Part shown: in pieces, positions 23,943-32,506 of the stretch | Position numbering within the stretch: position 1 is the stretch's first letter | How the letters are laid out: every line of letters starts with the position of its first letter | From: PLA3 sp964592235 | Lineage (GTDB): Bacteria > Planctomycetota > Phycisphaerae > UBA1845 > UTPLA1 | Reading direction: 5' to 3' | DNA: 64,000 nucleotides | Assembly (NCBI GenBank): GCA_964592235.1 | Contig: CAZQCF010000005.1 | Location: forward strand, 1 to 64,000 | Translations under genes and position numbers: made by a program | The notes under the pieces: generated by a model | Databases searched by the model: none | The model's input: the letters and a program-made list of their open reading frames with translations, nothing else | What the model was told of the DNA's origin: nothing

Positions 23943-25769
23943 CTACGCCAGGATCGGCAGCGGCAGGACGCCGGGCGCCGGCGACGGCTGCGCCGTCTTC
24001 ACGAACACATCGGAATACTGGTCTTCGAGGTATTCGCGCTTCGGGCCGGATCGAATGTGATCCCACGGCAGGATTTCATCGGTCGCGCGCTCGCGATGGG
24101 CGTACCAGTCGGGATCGACGCCGGTCGCCTCGAACGCGCGCAGCCAGATGCCGTAGTCAAACGATTCATCCCACCCGTCGAACCGCGCGCCGAGCCGAAA
24201 GGCCTGTTCCACCGTCGCGCAGAGCCGCCGATCGCCGCGCGACAGCACGGCTTCGAGGATCGAGCGCTTGGCATCGTGCGTGCTGACCCGGACGGCCTTG
24301 GTGCGGCCCGCATGAACGGCCGCCGCGAGAATCCGCCGGGCTTCCTGAAAGTACTCGATGCGAGGCTGCGCGGCCCACTGAAATGGCGTGTAGGGCTTGG
24401 GCACGAGCCAGCCGACGCTCGCGTTGATGAAGGCGGGCGGCTTGCCGATGCGCTTTCGCGCGGCCGACATCTCGCGCGACAGTTCGTAGATTCCGCGAAT
24501 ATCGTCCGCCGTCTCCCCCGGGAAACCGACCATGAAATAAGTCTTGATGCGATTCCAGCCGGCCTTGTACGCCTCGACGAGGCCGTCCATCAGGTTGCCG
24601 TCCGTGACTTTCTTGCGAATCGCGGCGCGGAGCGTGTCGCGCGCCGCTTCGACGGCGATGGTCAGCCCGCCCTTGCGCACGCTGCTTGCCATCCACGGGA
24701 TGTTTTGCAGCATCTTGTCGACGCGAAGCGAGGGCATGGAAATGTTGACGTGTCGCCCGGCGAAACGCTCATTCACGCGGGTCGAAAGCTCGCGCAAGTG
24801 CGGGTAATCGGCGGTGGAAAGACTCAACAGGCCGATTTCCTCGTGGCCCGTTGCGGCGTATTGCTCTTCGAGGATCGAGAGAATCTTTTCGACGCTTCGC
24901 ACGCCGACGGGTCGCTTGGTATAGCCGGCGTGACAAAATCGGCAGCGCTGCGGGCAGCCGCGCATGACTTCCACAGCCATGCGATCATGGACGACTTCGG
25001 CAAAAGGAACGAGCGGCCGCGTGGGAAAGGGCGCGTTCTCAAAATCCAGGGTCTGGCAGCGTTCAATCTGCGCGGGCAGACCGGCGACGCGGGGCATGAC
25101 GCCCGCGATCGTGCCGTCGGCGTGGTAGGACACGTCGTACAGGCTCGGGGCATAGGCCCAGGGAAACCGCCGCGCCATGATCTCGATCATGTCGCGCCGG
25201 CGCACGCCGCTGGATTTAAGCTCTTTGTACAGTTCGAGAATCGCTGCCATCGCTCCCTCGCCGTCGCCGATGACAACGAGGTCCACGAAGTCGGCCACCG
25301 GCTCGGGGTTGTCGGCCTGCGGCCCGCCGACGATGACCAGCGGGTGACGGTCGTCCCGTTCCGCCGCCCGCAGGGGAATGCCCGCAAGGTCGAGCAACTG
25401 GAGAAAGCCCGTGAACCCCAGCTCGTACTGGAGCGAGACCGCGAAGATATCCGCCTCGCTGGCCGGCCGGCGCGTGTCCCAGGTGAAAAGAGGAATACGT
25501 TTGTCGCGCATGAGCCGCTCGGCGTCGGTCCAGGGGCAATAGACGCGCTCGGCGCAGACGCCGTGCGTGTGATTGCACAGCCAATAGAGGATCTGGCAGC
25601 CGAGGTGCGACATGCCGATCGTGTAAGCATCGGGGAACCCGACGACGACGCGCACCTGCGCCGCGTCCCAGTCGCCGTCGCGCGCGAGTTGATTGAACTC
25701 GCGCCCGATGTACTGGGACGCTTGCTTCACAAACGGAAGCAGTTCATCGCTGATTCGTTGAGCCAGCAT
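23943..25769 (-). CDS. B12-binding-type radical SAM protein (TIGR03960-like)
   Basis: 608 aa. The N-terminal 200 residues form a B12-binding-like domain (VVVGFPDAYTIGMSHLGCQILYWL, VSLQYELGFTGFLQLLDLAG, VIVGGPQADNPEP). The radical SAM cluster motif C-x3-C-x2-C is in GCPQRCRFCHAGY (about residues 271-278). GLTIAVEAARDTLRAAIRK and YFMVGFPGETADDI are typical core strands. A C-terminal part with GDRRLCATVEQAFRLGARFDGW matches the TIGR03960 long form. In some bacteria this family sits near rRNA or ribosomal genes, and its substrate is not established. Convergent with the zinc-ribbon gene, only 3 nt apart. Confidence 0.85.
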   Translation of the reverse strand: MLAQRISDELLPFVKQASQYIGREFNQLARDGDWDAAQVRVVVGFPDAYTIGMSHLGCQILYWLCNHTHGVCAERVYCPWTDAERLMRDKRIPLFTWDTRRPASEADIFAVSLQYELGFTGFLQLLDLAGIPLRAAERDDRHPLVIVGGPQADNPEPVADFVDLVVIGDGEGAMAAILELYKELKSSGVRRRDMIEIMARRFPWAYAPSLYDVSYHADGTIAGVMPRVAGLPAQIERCQTLDFENAPFPTRPLVPFAEVVHDRMAVEVMRGCPQRCRFCHAGYTKRPVGVRSVEKILSILEEQYAATGHEEIGLLSLSTADYPHLRELSTRVNERFAGRHVNISMPSLRVDKMLQNIPWMASSVRKGGLTIAVEAARDTLRAAIRKKVTDGNLMDGLVEAYKAGWNRIKTYFMVGFPGETADDIRGIYELSREMSAARKRIGKPPAFINASVGWLVPKPYTPFQWAAQPRIEYFQEARRILAAAVHAGRTKAVRVSTHDAKRSILEAVLSRGDRRLCATVEQAFRLGARFDGWDESFDYGIWLRAFEATGVDPDWYAHRERATDEILPWDHIRSGPKREYLEDQYSDVFVKTAQPSPAPGVLPLPILA

Positions 25770-26203
25770 GTCGCAATCCTGAAGGGGGTCAATCGCGCTC
25801 GACCCGCTTGAGCCGGGTCATTCTAGCCGAGCGCGGCTCGGAGCGGTCCGAATAAACTGCCTCATTACGGACTCGACGCGGCGACGTCGCTTAGAGACAC
25901 GTGGGAGCGTCCTACAACATAGCCGGAGCGGTTCGCAGCCGGCAGAATCCGACCTGCCGGTCCGGCCGCACAGCACTCCTCGCGAGCCGGGGTTTACAGG
26001 TTATGGGGGCGAAGCGCGGTTCGTCTATCTGTTGGAGCGTAAAGTAGTTGTGTGACACGGGTTTGCGAGTCGCTGCGGCTTGACCCCGAGCCGCGCCGCA
26101 GAATACCATAAGGTGGCTGCAAGGTAGTCCCACCATACCCGCCTTGCCACACGCCGGGGGGCGCACGCCAAGGTTTCGAGCCAGACCGGGAGGATCGGCC
26201 CAA
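25770..26203. other. Gene-free stretch between radical SAM and FG-GAP genes
   Basis: About 430 bp. It contains short GC hairpins such as CCGGCA/TGCCGG (25939-25944 with 25955-25960) that may be a worn intergenic repeat, and GGGAGG (26188-26193) serving the next gene. I see no promoter boxes I would defend and no coding potential. Confidence 0.35.
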
Positions 26204-29200
26204 ATGTCTTTACGTCGTCAAGCTTTCCGCCTGTTCAAATCGGCCTCGCTTTGGATGTGCTGCCTGACCGTCGCGGCGCTCGGGTCCACCTGCCCGTTCC
26301 TCGGCGGCGATGCGTCGCCGTTCCCCACGCCGACCGGCGGCAACACTGCGCCGCGCATGCAGATCACGAACGTCATCACCGACTTCGGCAACAACTTCGT
26401 GCAGCAGGGCGACCCGGTCGTGATCCAGTTCAACGGCAGCGACGCGGAGGATGCCTGCGTCGCGCGGATCTTCGCGTCGCAATCCGCCAACCCGACCCCG
26501 GCGCAGCAGGTTTCCATCAGCGAAGGCATCGAAATCGGTCCCGGCTTCGGCAGCGGCATCGCGCAGTGGGACACGACCAACGTGCCGATCGGCGCGTACA
26601 CGATCTTCGGCGAAATCGACGACGGTAGCTTTGATCCATTGAGCGGCACGGGCAACCAGCCGGTGCGCGTCGCGTACGGCTCGGTGATTTCCATCGCGCC
26701 GCGCGGGTCGCAGCCGCTGAACAGCCCGCCGCGGCTCACTTTCCTTGAACCGCTGGCCAACCTCGGTCTCTCCGTGCAGGACGAAGTCACGGTGCGGTAC
26801 ATCTACGCCGACACCGACAGCAATAACGTGAAGATCACGTTGCTGCTCGACAAGGACCGTATCCCGACCAATGACGACGTGAACAACCCCGGCGATCCGC
26901 TGGATCCCGCGAGCAACATCATCATTCTGCCGTCGGCCGTGCGATTGAACACCGACCCGACGTTTGATGGCGACCCCGCGCCGCCCGTGGATCTGGCGCA
27001 GCTTCAGGCGGCCGACAGCATTGAGCTCCGCACAAATCCACGCACGTTCGGCGCGCCGACTGTGCCGGGATTGCTGCCGTTTCCCGGCGCACCGCAGGAC
27101 GGCGAGTTCAAGGAATACCGCTTTACGATCGACTTTGCGCAAATTCCGGTTCGCACGCAGCCGTATTTCCTTCGCGCGACGATCACCGACGGCGTGGTGA
27201 CGGCGCATGCCTACGCGACCGGCTCGATTACGATTTCCTCGCTGGCGAGCGGATTGGTGGACGTCGGCGCGCTGGGCTTCTCACTGGCCGGAGCGCGGTT
27301 CCAGGGCTTCAGCTCCGGGGAGAATCTCGGCTCGATTATGCAGACGTCGTCGGATCTGGATGGCGACGGCGTAGACGATTTTCTGCTTGCGGGGCGATTT
27401 GCCAGTCCGCGAAACCGATTCCAGGCCGGCGCGGCCTATCAGATTTTTGGCAGGTCCAAGCTTCCCTTCCCGCTGGACACGAACGGAAACGGAATTCCCG
27501 ATGTGCCCGGTGTCGATGGAACGCCGATCGATTTCCCGGTGCCACCGGATTACCTGCCCACTCCGTACGATGCGGCCAATGTCGGGCGATTTGGCGGCAT
27601 CATCAGCATCAACAGCGTCGGCTCCTTCTTCCGCGGCACGACCTATGGCATGCCGCAGGGCCGCTTCCCGGTGCCGGCGGTACCGGGTCCGCTCACGGAT
27701 GGCACGCATCCGTTCTCAACGTCTGCAGGGTTAACTTCCATTACCCGGCTTGACGTAACGCTGGACGGAATCGATGACCTGGTGTTCGGGCTTCCGTATG
27801 TCGGCGGCGCCCAGGATCACGGAGACGACGATCCCGCGGATGCCGGTTGCGAGCAACCCTACAACGACGGATTCCCCAATGGCGGAAACTGCAGTATGGG
27901 CGGCAATGACGATTTGGGGCTGACGTTCGGTGGCTTGGTCGTCATGGTCGACGGAACGAATAACATCGTGACGAACTTCCCACAGTTCGTGGACGCAGGC
28001 ACGGCAGGGCAGTTTGATCCGCAGGCCATTCTTGACGACGAAGGATTTCTGCACGGAGGGGCGTCGATTCCGCGCGGCGCGCGACTTCGCGGGGCTTACC
28101 TCGATGAGAACGCGCCACCGGTCACCGTGGATAATGAATACGGTCGTTCCGTAAACGTGTTGCCGGCCTTTTCGAACACGAACCTGGACTCGCTCGTGAT
28201 TTCGTCGCCGGGCTTCAGCCTGCCGGGGTTCCCTCCGATTATCACGCCCTTGGCACGTTGCGGAAAAGTCGTCATTTTCGAACCCAATAACTTCATCGCT
28301 GAAGGTCTGACGCTCGATGGCGTGCGATCCTTCCCGGTCTTCGGCATCTGTCCGGGCGGTGCCTGCATTGGCATGGAACCGACAATCTGTTGCCGAACAA
28401 CCATTCCGATGCCGAACTGGGTCAATGTCTACGGTGCAGCCGCCGGCGACGAACTCGGCTTCGCCGGGCCGGCCGGTCAGTTCAACCAGGACGGCCGGGC
28501 CGACGTGATGATGGGAGCGCCCGGTGCGGATCGACGCATTACGGCGGGCGGACCGATCCTGTCCAACAACGGTGTGTTCTATGTGCTGTTCACTCCTGCC
28601 GGCGGATTTGGAAACTCCCAATTGACGGTACTTGATCCTGACAATCCTCCGGTCCCGGGCGCTCCGATCGGGCCGCCCCGGCTGGAAATTCGCGGTTCGC
28701 ATTCGGAAGACCGCTTCGGCGCCATTCAAACCGCGATCCAGGATATGAACGGTGACGGGCGCGATGACGTGGCATTCGCTTCGCCGAGCTACGACCACAA
28801 TGTGGTCGGGGCGGACGCAGGATACGTCGGCATCATTTTCGGTAATCGCCCGTTAACGGGCGAAAACGGCTTCACGCCGGAACAGGTCGGAACGGCGGCG
28901 CTGGCCGGCGTGCGATTTGTCGGAGCCCACTCCGGAGCGATGGCCGGAGCGAGCATCGCCAGCGCGGGTGACTTCAACCGCGACGGCTACGGTGATCTGC
29001 TGATCGCCTGCCCCGGCGAAGTGCGTGTTGTGAATGGTGTGCCGCGAAAGGGTGTTGCCTACTTGATCTTCGGCAATGCATCGCCGACTTTCCTGACGAA
29101 CAACAGCGGCCAGGGCTTCAACCTGTCGTCTGTGGGCGTCAAGGTCGGTAACGCCACGCCGCTGCCGGGCATCGTCTTCGTCAGCCGCTTCGCACAAGGG

Positions 29201-29398
29201 ACGATCGATGAAGCACCGCTCGACTCGGTCGGCGGACTGGGCGACATCGACGGCGACGGGTTCGACGACATCGGCGTCGCGGCGACCAGGGCGGATTTCG
29301 TGAATCCGTCATCGCCTAACCAGCGCCGTGACGACGCCGGCGAGGTGTACATCATCTACGGCAACAATCAGGGATCGAACAACATCAGTGGCGGATGA
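26204..29398 (+). CDS. Large secreted FG-GAP/integrin-alpha-type repeat protein
   Basis: 1064 aa from ATG 26204 (GGGAGG about ten bases upstream). An N-terminal hydrophobic segment, LWMCCLTVAALGSTC, could be a lipoprotein signal. Residues about 50-370 look like Ig-type beta domains. From about 375 on, at least six calcium-binding FG-GAP cores recur: DLDGDGVDDFLLAG, VTLDGIDDLVFGLP, FNQDGRADVMMGAP, DMNGDGRDDVAFASP, DFNRDGYGDLLIACPG, DIDGDGFDDIGVAA. Such proteins form beta-propellers exposed on the cell surface and often mediate adhesion. No cleavage or anchoring domain is obvious at the C-terminus. Confidence 0.85.
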   Translation: MSLRRQAFRLFKSASLWMCCLTVAALGSTCPFLGGDASPFPTPTGGNTAPRMQITNVITDFGNNFVQQGDPVVIQFNGSDAEDACVARIFASQSANPTPAQQVSISEGIEIGPGFGSGIAQWDTTNVPIGAYTIFGEIDDGSFDPLSGTGNQPVRVAYGSVISIAPRGSQPLNSPPRLTFLEPLANLGLSVQDEVTVRYIYADTDSNNVKITLLLDKDRIPTNDDVNNPGDPLDPASNIIILPSAVRLNTDPTFDGDPAPPVDLAQLQAADSIELRTNPRTFGAPTVPGLLPFPGAPQDGEFKEYRFTIDFAQIPVRTQPYFLRATITDGVVTAHAYATGSITISSLASGLVDVGALGFSLAGARFQGFSSGENLGSIMQTSSDLDGDGVDDFLLAGRFASPRNRFQAGAAYQIFGRSKLPFPLDTNGNGIPDVPGVDGTPIDFPVPPDYLPTPYDAANVGRFGGIISINSVGSFFRGTTYGMPQGRFPVPAVPGPLTDGTHPFSTSAGLTSITRLDVTLDGIDDLVFGLPYVGGAQDHGDDDPADAGCEQPYNDGFPNGGNCSMGGNDDLGLTFGGLVVMVDGTNNIVTNFPQFVDAGTAGQFDPQAILDDEGFLHGGASIPRGARLRGAYLDENAPPVTVDNEYGRSVNVLPAFSNTNLDSLVISSPGFSLPGFPPIITPLARCGKVVIFEPNNFIAEGLTLDGVRSFPVFGICPGGACIGMEPTICCRTTIPMPNWVNVYGAAAGDELGFAGPAGQFNQDGRADVMMGAPGADRRITAGGPILSNNGVFYVLFTPAGGFGNSQLTVLDPDNPPVPGAPIGPPRLEIRGSHSEDRFGAIQTAIQDMNGDGRDDVAFASPSYDHNVVGADAGYVGIIFGNRPLTGENGFTPEQVGTAALAGVRFVGAHSGAMAGASIASAGDFNRDGYGDLLIACPGEVRVVNGVPRKGVAYLIFGNASPTFLTNNSGQGFNLSSVGVKVGNATPLPGIVFVSRFAQGTIDEAPLDSVGGLGDIDGDGFDDIGVAATRADFVNPSSPNQRRDDAGEVYIIYGNNQGSNNISGG

Positions 29399-29405
29399 TG
29401 GAAGC

Positions 29406-29447
29406 AGTGGCCAGTGGTCAGTGATCAGTGGTTAGTGGACAGTTGCC
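29406..29447 (+). repeat. Six-copy heptanucleotide tandem repeat
   Basis: Six consecutive 7-bp units of the form AGTGGNC (AGTGGCC, AGTGGTC, AGTGATC, AGTGGTT, AGTGGAC, AGTTGCC) lie just after the FG-GAP gene stop. They resemble the short tandem heptad repeats scattered in other bacterial genomes. Confidence 0.6.
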
Positions 29448-29503
29448 TGCGGTCCTTGCAAGTTGTCAGCGGAATGTAGGCAGAACATTGTGAAATGAAC
29501 CCC

Positions 29504-29539
29504 GAAGCCGGCGGATTGTATCCGTCGGCTTCTCCTTTT
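29504..29539 (+). terminator. Intrinsic terminator of the FG-GAP gene
   Basis: A 12-bp stem with one G-T pair: GAAGCCGGCGGA (29504-29515) and TCCGTCGGCTTC (29521-29532), loop TTGTA, then TCCTTTT. Confidence 0.65.
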
Positions 29540-29586
29540 CATCCGATCCATTTATCTAATTCGTCCCCCCGCTTATCATGTCGCAC

Positions 29587-31662
29587 ATGGATCGTCGATT
29601 TGAAATCGTCGTCATCGGCGGTGGCCACGCCGGCGCGGAGGCCGCCTGGGCTGCAGCACGGCTGGGCGTGCCCACGGCGCTGATCACCATGCAGCGCGAA
29701 GCCATCGGCCGCATGAGCTGCAACCCGGCCATCGGCGGCATCGGCAAGGGGCAGATGGTCCGCGAGATCGATGCGCTGGGCGGCCTGATGGGTCTTGCCA
29801 CCGACCGCGCGGGCATCCAATTCCGCATGTTGAATCGCCGGAAGGGGCCGGCTGTTTGGGCGCCGCGGGCGCAGTGTGACCGCGACCTGTACGCGGCGGC
29901 CGTGCAGGAATTACTCGCGCGGACGCCGAACCTGGAAATCATCGAGGGGACGATCGAGCGAATTGAAGTAACCGACGCCGTTGACTCCGGCGAAGGCGAA
30001 ACCCTGACACCCTCTCACTTTCAGGGAGAGGGCTGGGGTGAGGGTCAATGGACGCTCGGGGTCGGCATGTCTCCCTCACCCGGCATCTCCCCCAAGGGAG
30101 AGAGGAGCACCACGAGCGACCGTCGCGAAGCGACAAACCTAATCCGCACTGTGCGAGCGGTAAGACTCGCCGATGGCCGCGTGTTTGCGTGCCGATGCGT
30201 GATCGTGACGACGGGGACGTTTCTCCGAGCGCTGATGCACACGGGCGAGGCGAAGGCCGAGGGCGGGCGGATCGGCGAAGGCAGCGCAGTCGGGTTGAGC
30301 GCGTGCCTGCGTGACATGGGATTGGAACTGGGTCGGTTGAAGACGGGCACGCCGCCGCGCATTGCCAAAGAAACAATTGACTATTCCGTGCTGGAGGAAC
30401 AGCCGGGCGACGATCCGCCCGAGCCGTTTTCCTTCATGACCGACGCCATCGCGCAGCGACAGGTATCGTGCTGGATCACGTACACCGGCGCGCCGGCGCA
30501 CGAACTGATTCGCGCGAACCTGCACCGCGCGCCGATGTACACGGGTCAGATCGAGTCGCGCGGGCCGCGATACTGCCCGAGCATCGAGGACAAGGTCGTC
30601 CGCTTCGCCGGCAAGGATCGGCATCAGATTTTTCTGGAGCCGGAGGGTTACGCAAGCGACCGAATCTACTGCAACGGCATCAGCACCTCCCTGCCGGTCG
30701 ATGTGCAGGAGGGCGTGGTTCGGTCAATCGTCGGGCTGGAGCAGGCGCGGATTCTGCAATGGGGCTACGCGGTGGAGTACGACTTCGTGCCGCCGCATCA
30801 GATCGATGCGACGTTGCAGGCAAAGAACGTTGCCGGGCTGTATCTCGCGGGTCAGATTAACGGCACCAGCGGCTACGAAGAGGCGGCCGGGCAGGGGCTG
30901 CTCGCGGGGATCAACGCGGCGCGGCGCGTGCTGGGTCGCGAGCCGGTCGTCCTGCGGCGCGATCAGGCATACATCGGTGTGATGATTGACGATCTGGTAA
31001 CGCGCGGCGTCATCGAGCCGTATCGGATGTTCACGTCGCGCGCGGAATATCGCCTGCTGCTTCGCAGCGACAACGCCGATGCGCGGCTGACGGCGCTGGG
31101 GCGGGAGATCGGTCTCGCGGACGACGCGCGATGGGCGCGGTTCACGGCCAAGCGCGACGCGATCGCCGCGATCCAGCGCTGGTCCGAGCGGACGATCATC
31201 GAGGGCGTGCCGCTTGCGCGCTGGCTGGCGCGGACGGATGGCGAATCGGTCGAGCGCGTTCCGTGGCGCGCGTGGCGCAGCGACGGAGTCGGGCGGGATT
31301 CATGCGGCGGCGGCTTGGAATCGCTGCCGGCGCTGCCGGATGACCTGGCGGGGGTCAGCGGCCGCTTGCTCGACGAGGCGTTTGAGTCGGCCGCGATCGA
31401 GGCGAAGTATGGCGGTTACGTTCGTCGGCAGTTGCGCGAGGTCGAGCGCTTTCGAAAGATGGAGACGCGCCGGATACCGGACGGGCTGGATTATCACTCG
31501 ATCCGGCAGCTTCGATTCGAGGCGCGCGAGCGATTGAGCAGCATCAATCCGCGCAGCATCGGCCAGGCCCAGCGGATCAGCGGGATCAATCCGGCCGATA
31601 TCGCGGTGCTTCTGTTGCATCTGGAATCGTCCCGGCGAGCCGGAGAAGCGAAGAGCGCGTGA
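29587..31662 (+). CDS. mnmG: tRNA uridine-5-carboxymethylaminomethyl modification enzyme MnmG, with in-frame repeat insertion
   Basis: 691 aa from ATG 29587 (ATG 29578 also possible); no ribosome binding site, and TATCAT lies seven bases upstream, so it may be leaderless. FAD enzyme that, with MnmE, modifies U34 of several tRNAs. FAD motif IGGGHAGAEAA at the start, SCNPAIGGIGKGQMVREIDALGG, RLKTGTPPRI, FLEPEG, GLYLAGQINGTSGYEEAAGQG, TSRAEYRLLLRSDNAD. Family length is about 620-630. About 50 extra residues (roughly 133-184) sit between the beta strands ending IERIEV and starting RTVRAVRLADG, and are encoded by the palindromic repeat at 30010-30105. The frame stays open, so the enzyme is probably functional. 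No mnmE is in the window. Confidence 0.93.
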   Translation: MDRRFEIVVIGGGHAGAEAAWAAARLGVPTALITMQREAIGRMSCNPAIGGIGKGQMVREIDALGGLMGLATDRAGIQFRMLNRRKGPAVWAPRAQCDRDLYAAAVQELLARTPNLEIIEGTIERIEVTDAVDSGEGETLTPSHFQGEGWGEGQWTLGVGMSPSPGISPKGERSTTSDRREATNLIRTVRAVRLADGRVFACRCVIVTTGTFLRALMHTGEAKAEGGRIGEGSAVGLSACLRDMGLELGRLKTGTPPRIAKETIDYSVLEEQPGDDPPEPFSFMTDAIAQRQVSCWITYTGAPAHELIRANLHRAPMYTGQIESRGPRYCPSIEDKVVRFAGKDRHQIFLEPEGYASDRIYCNGISTSLPVDVQEGVVRSIVGLEQARILQWGYAVEYDFVPPHQIDATLQAKNVAGLYLAGQINGTSGYEEAAGQGLLAGINAARRVLGREPVVLRRDQAYIGVMIDDLVTRGVIEPYRMFTSRAEYRLLLRSDNADARLTALGREIGLADDARWARFTAKRDAIAAIQRWSERTIIEGVPLARWLARTDGESVERVPWRAWRSDGVGRDSCGGGLESLPALPDDLAGVSGRLLDEAFESAAIEAKYGGYVRRQLREVERFRKMETRRIPDGLDYHSIRQLRFEARERLSSINPRSIGQAQRISGINPADIAVLLLHLESSRRAGEAKSA
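30010..30105 (+). repeat. Palindromic repeat element inside mnmG
   Basis: A left arm (30010-30045, CCTCTCACTTTCAGGGAGAG then GGCTGGGGTGAGGG) and a right arm (30071-30105, CTCCCTCACCCGGCATCTCC then CCCAAGGGAGAG) are imperfect inverted complements. It belongs to the widespread intergenic type whose reading gives GEGWGEG/SPSPG. Here it is translated in frame within mnmG, as Rickettsia palindromic elements are in their host genes. Confidence 0.75.
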
Positions 31663-31826
31663 TCACGTTCTGACGCTTGCGCCGGAAGTGCTGCACGTGC
31701 CCAACCTCATCGCCGCACCGCTGGTCCCAATTTGCAATTCCCCATACCGATCCCATCGCATCGTAAAGATTCGGGTGTAGCGGCCCGATAGGGCGCGGTG
31801 TTGTTAATCTAGGGAAACTGGGTAAG

Positions 31827-32477
31827 ATGTCGAGCGAATTGTCATCCGGGGGCGGCATGGATGCCGGTGCAGCCGTGGCCGAAGCACTGGACGCGGCGAA
31901 GCGGGGCGGAAACATGAAATCTGTCTATACGACGGGCGAGGTCGCCGAGATCTGCAGCATCAGCCAGCAGACGGTGATTCGCTGTTTCGACAGCGGGCGG
32001 CTGAAGGGCTTCCGCGTGCCGGGGTCGAAGTTTCGGCGTATCCCGCGCGAATCGCTGCTGGCGTTCATGCGTGAGAACAACATCCCGCTGGAGAATCTCG
32101 CGGCGGGCCGGAAGCGCGTGCTCATCGTGGATGACGATGCAGAGATTGTCTCCATGATGTCGGAGATTCTCGCGGGCGACGGACGATTCGAGGTGCGCAC
32201 GGCAAACAACGGTTTTGACGCGGGCGCGCAGACGAAGGAGTTCCGGCCTGACATCGTGCTGCTGGACTACATGCTGCCGGACATCAACGGAAATATCGTC
32301 TGCCAGCGGATTCGCAGCGATCCCGAGTTGTCAAGCACGCGTATTATCATTGTCTCCGGCGCCGCGCGCGAGGCGGAGGTCGCGATGCTTCGCGCCGCCG
32401 GGGCGGACGATTTCATCAAGAAACCATTCGACATCACGCAGCTACTCAATCGCATGGTCGAACTGGTCGGCGTGTAA
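31827..32477 (+). CDS. Helix-turn-helix (excisionase/MerR-like) plus receiver protein
   Basis: 216 aa; ATG 31827 given, but ATG 31914 would begin exactly at the DNA-binding domain (SVYTTGEVAEICSISQQTVIRCFDSGRLKGFRVPGS). That domain is excisionase/BldC-like. From about residue 95 a complete receiver follows: acidic VDDDAE, phospho-acceptor Asp147 in LLDYMLPD, Ser/Thr in IIIVSGA, and Lys in FIKKPFD. The order is reversed relative to ordinary response regulators. It is probably a transcription regulator controlled by the kinase encoded next; the gap is 29 nt. Confidence 0.85.
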   Translation: MSSELSSGGGMDAGAAVAEALDAAKRGGNMKSVYTTGEVAEICSISQQTVIRCFDSGRLKGFRVPGSKFRRIPRESLLAFMRENNIPLENLAAGRKRVLIVDDDAEIVSMMSEILAGDGRFEVRTANNGFDAGAQTKEFRPDIVLLDYMLPDINGNIVCQRIRSDPELSSTRIIIVSGAAREAEVAMLRAAGADDFIKKPFDITQLLNRMVELVGV

Positions 32478-32506
32478 TCCGTCGCGCGGGTGGGACACGG
32501 TTGGAC

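Noticed and set aside
23940..25811. 623-codon plus-strand frame opposite the radical SAM gene
   Set aside because: It is antisense to a well-supported radical SAM protein, is Arg/Gly/Asp-rich without motifs, and results from high GC at third positions.
29406..29447. Heptad repeat as a CRISPR remnant
   Set aside because: Units are 7 bp, contiguous and without spacers; no cas genes are nearby.
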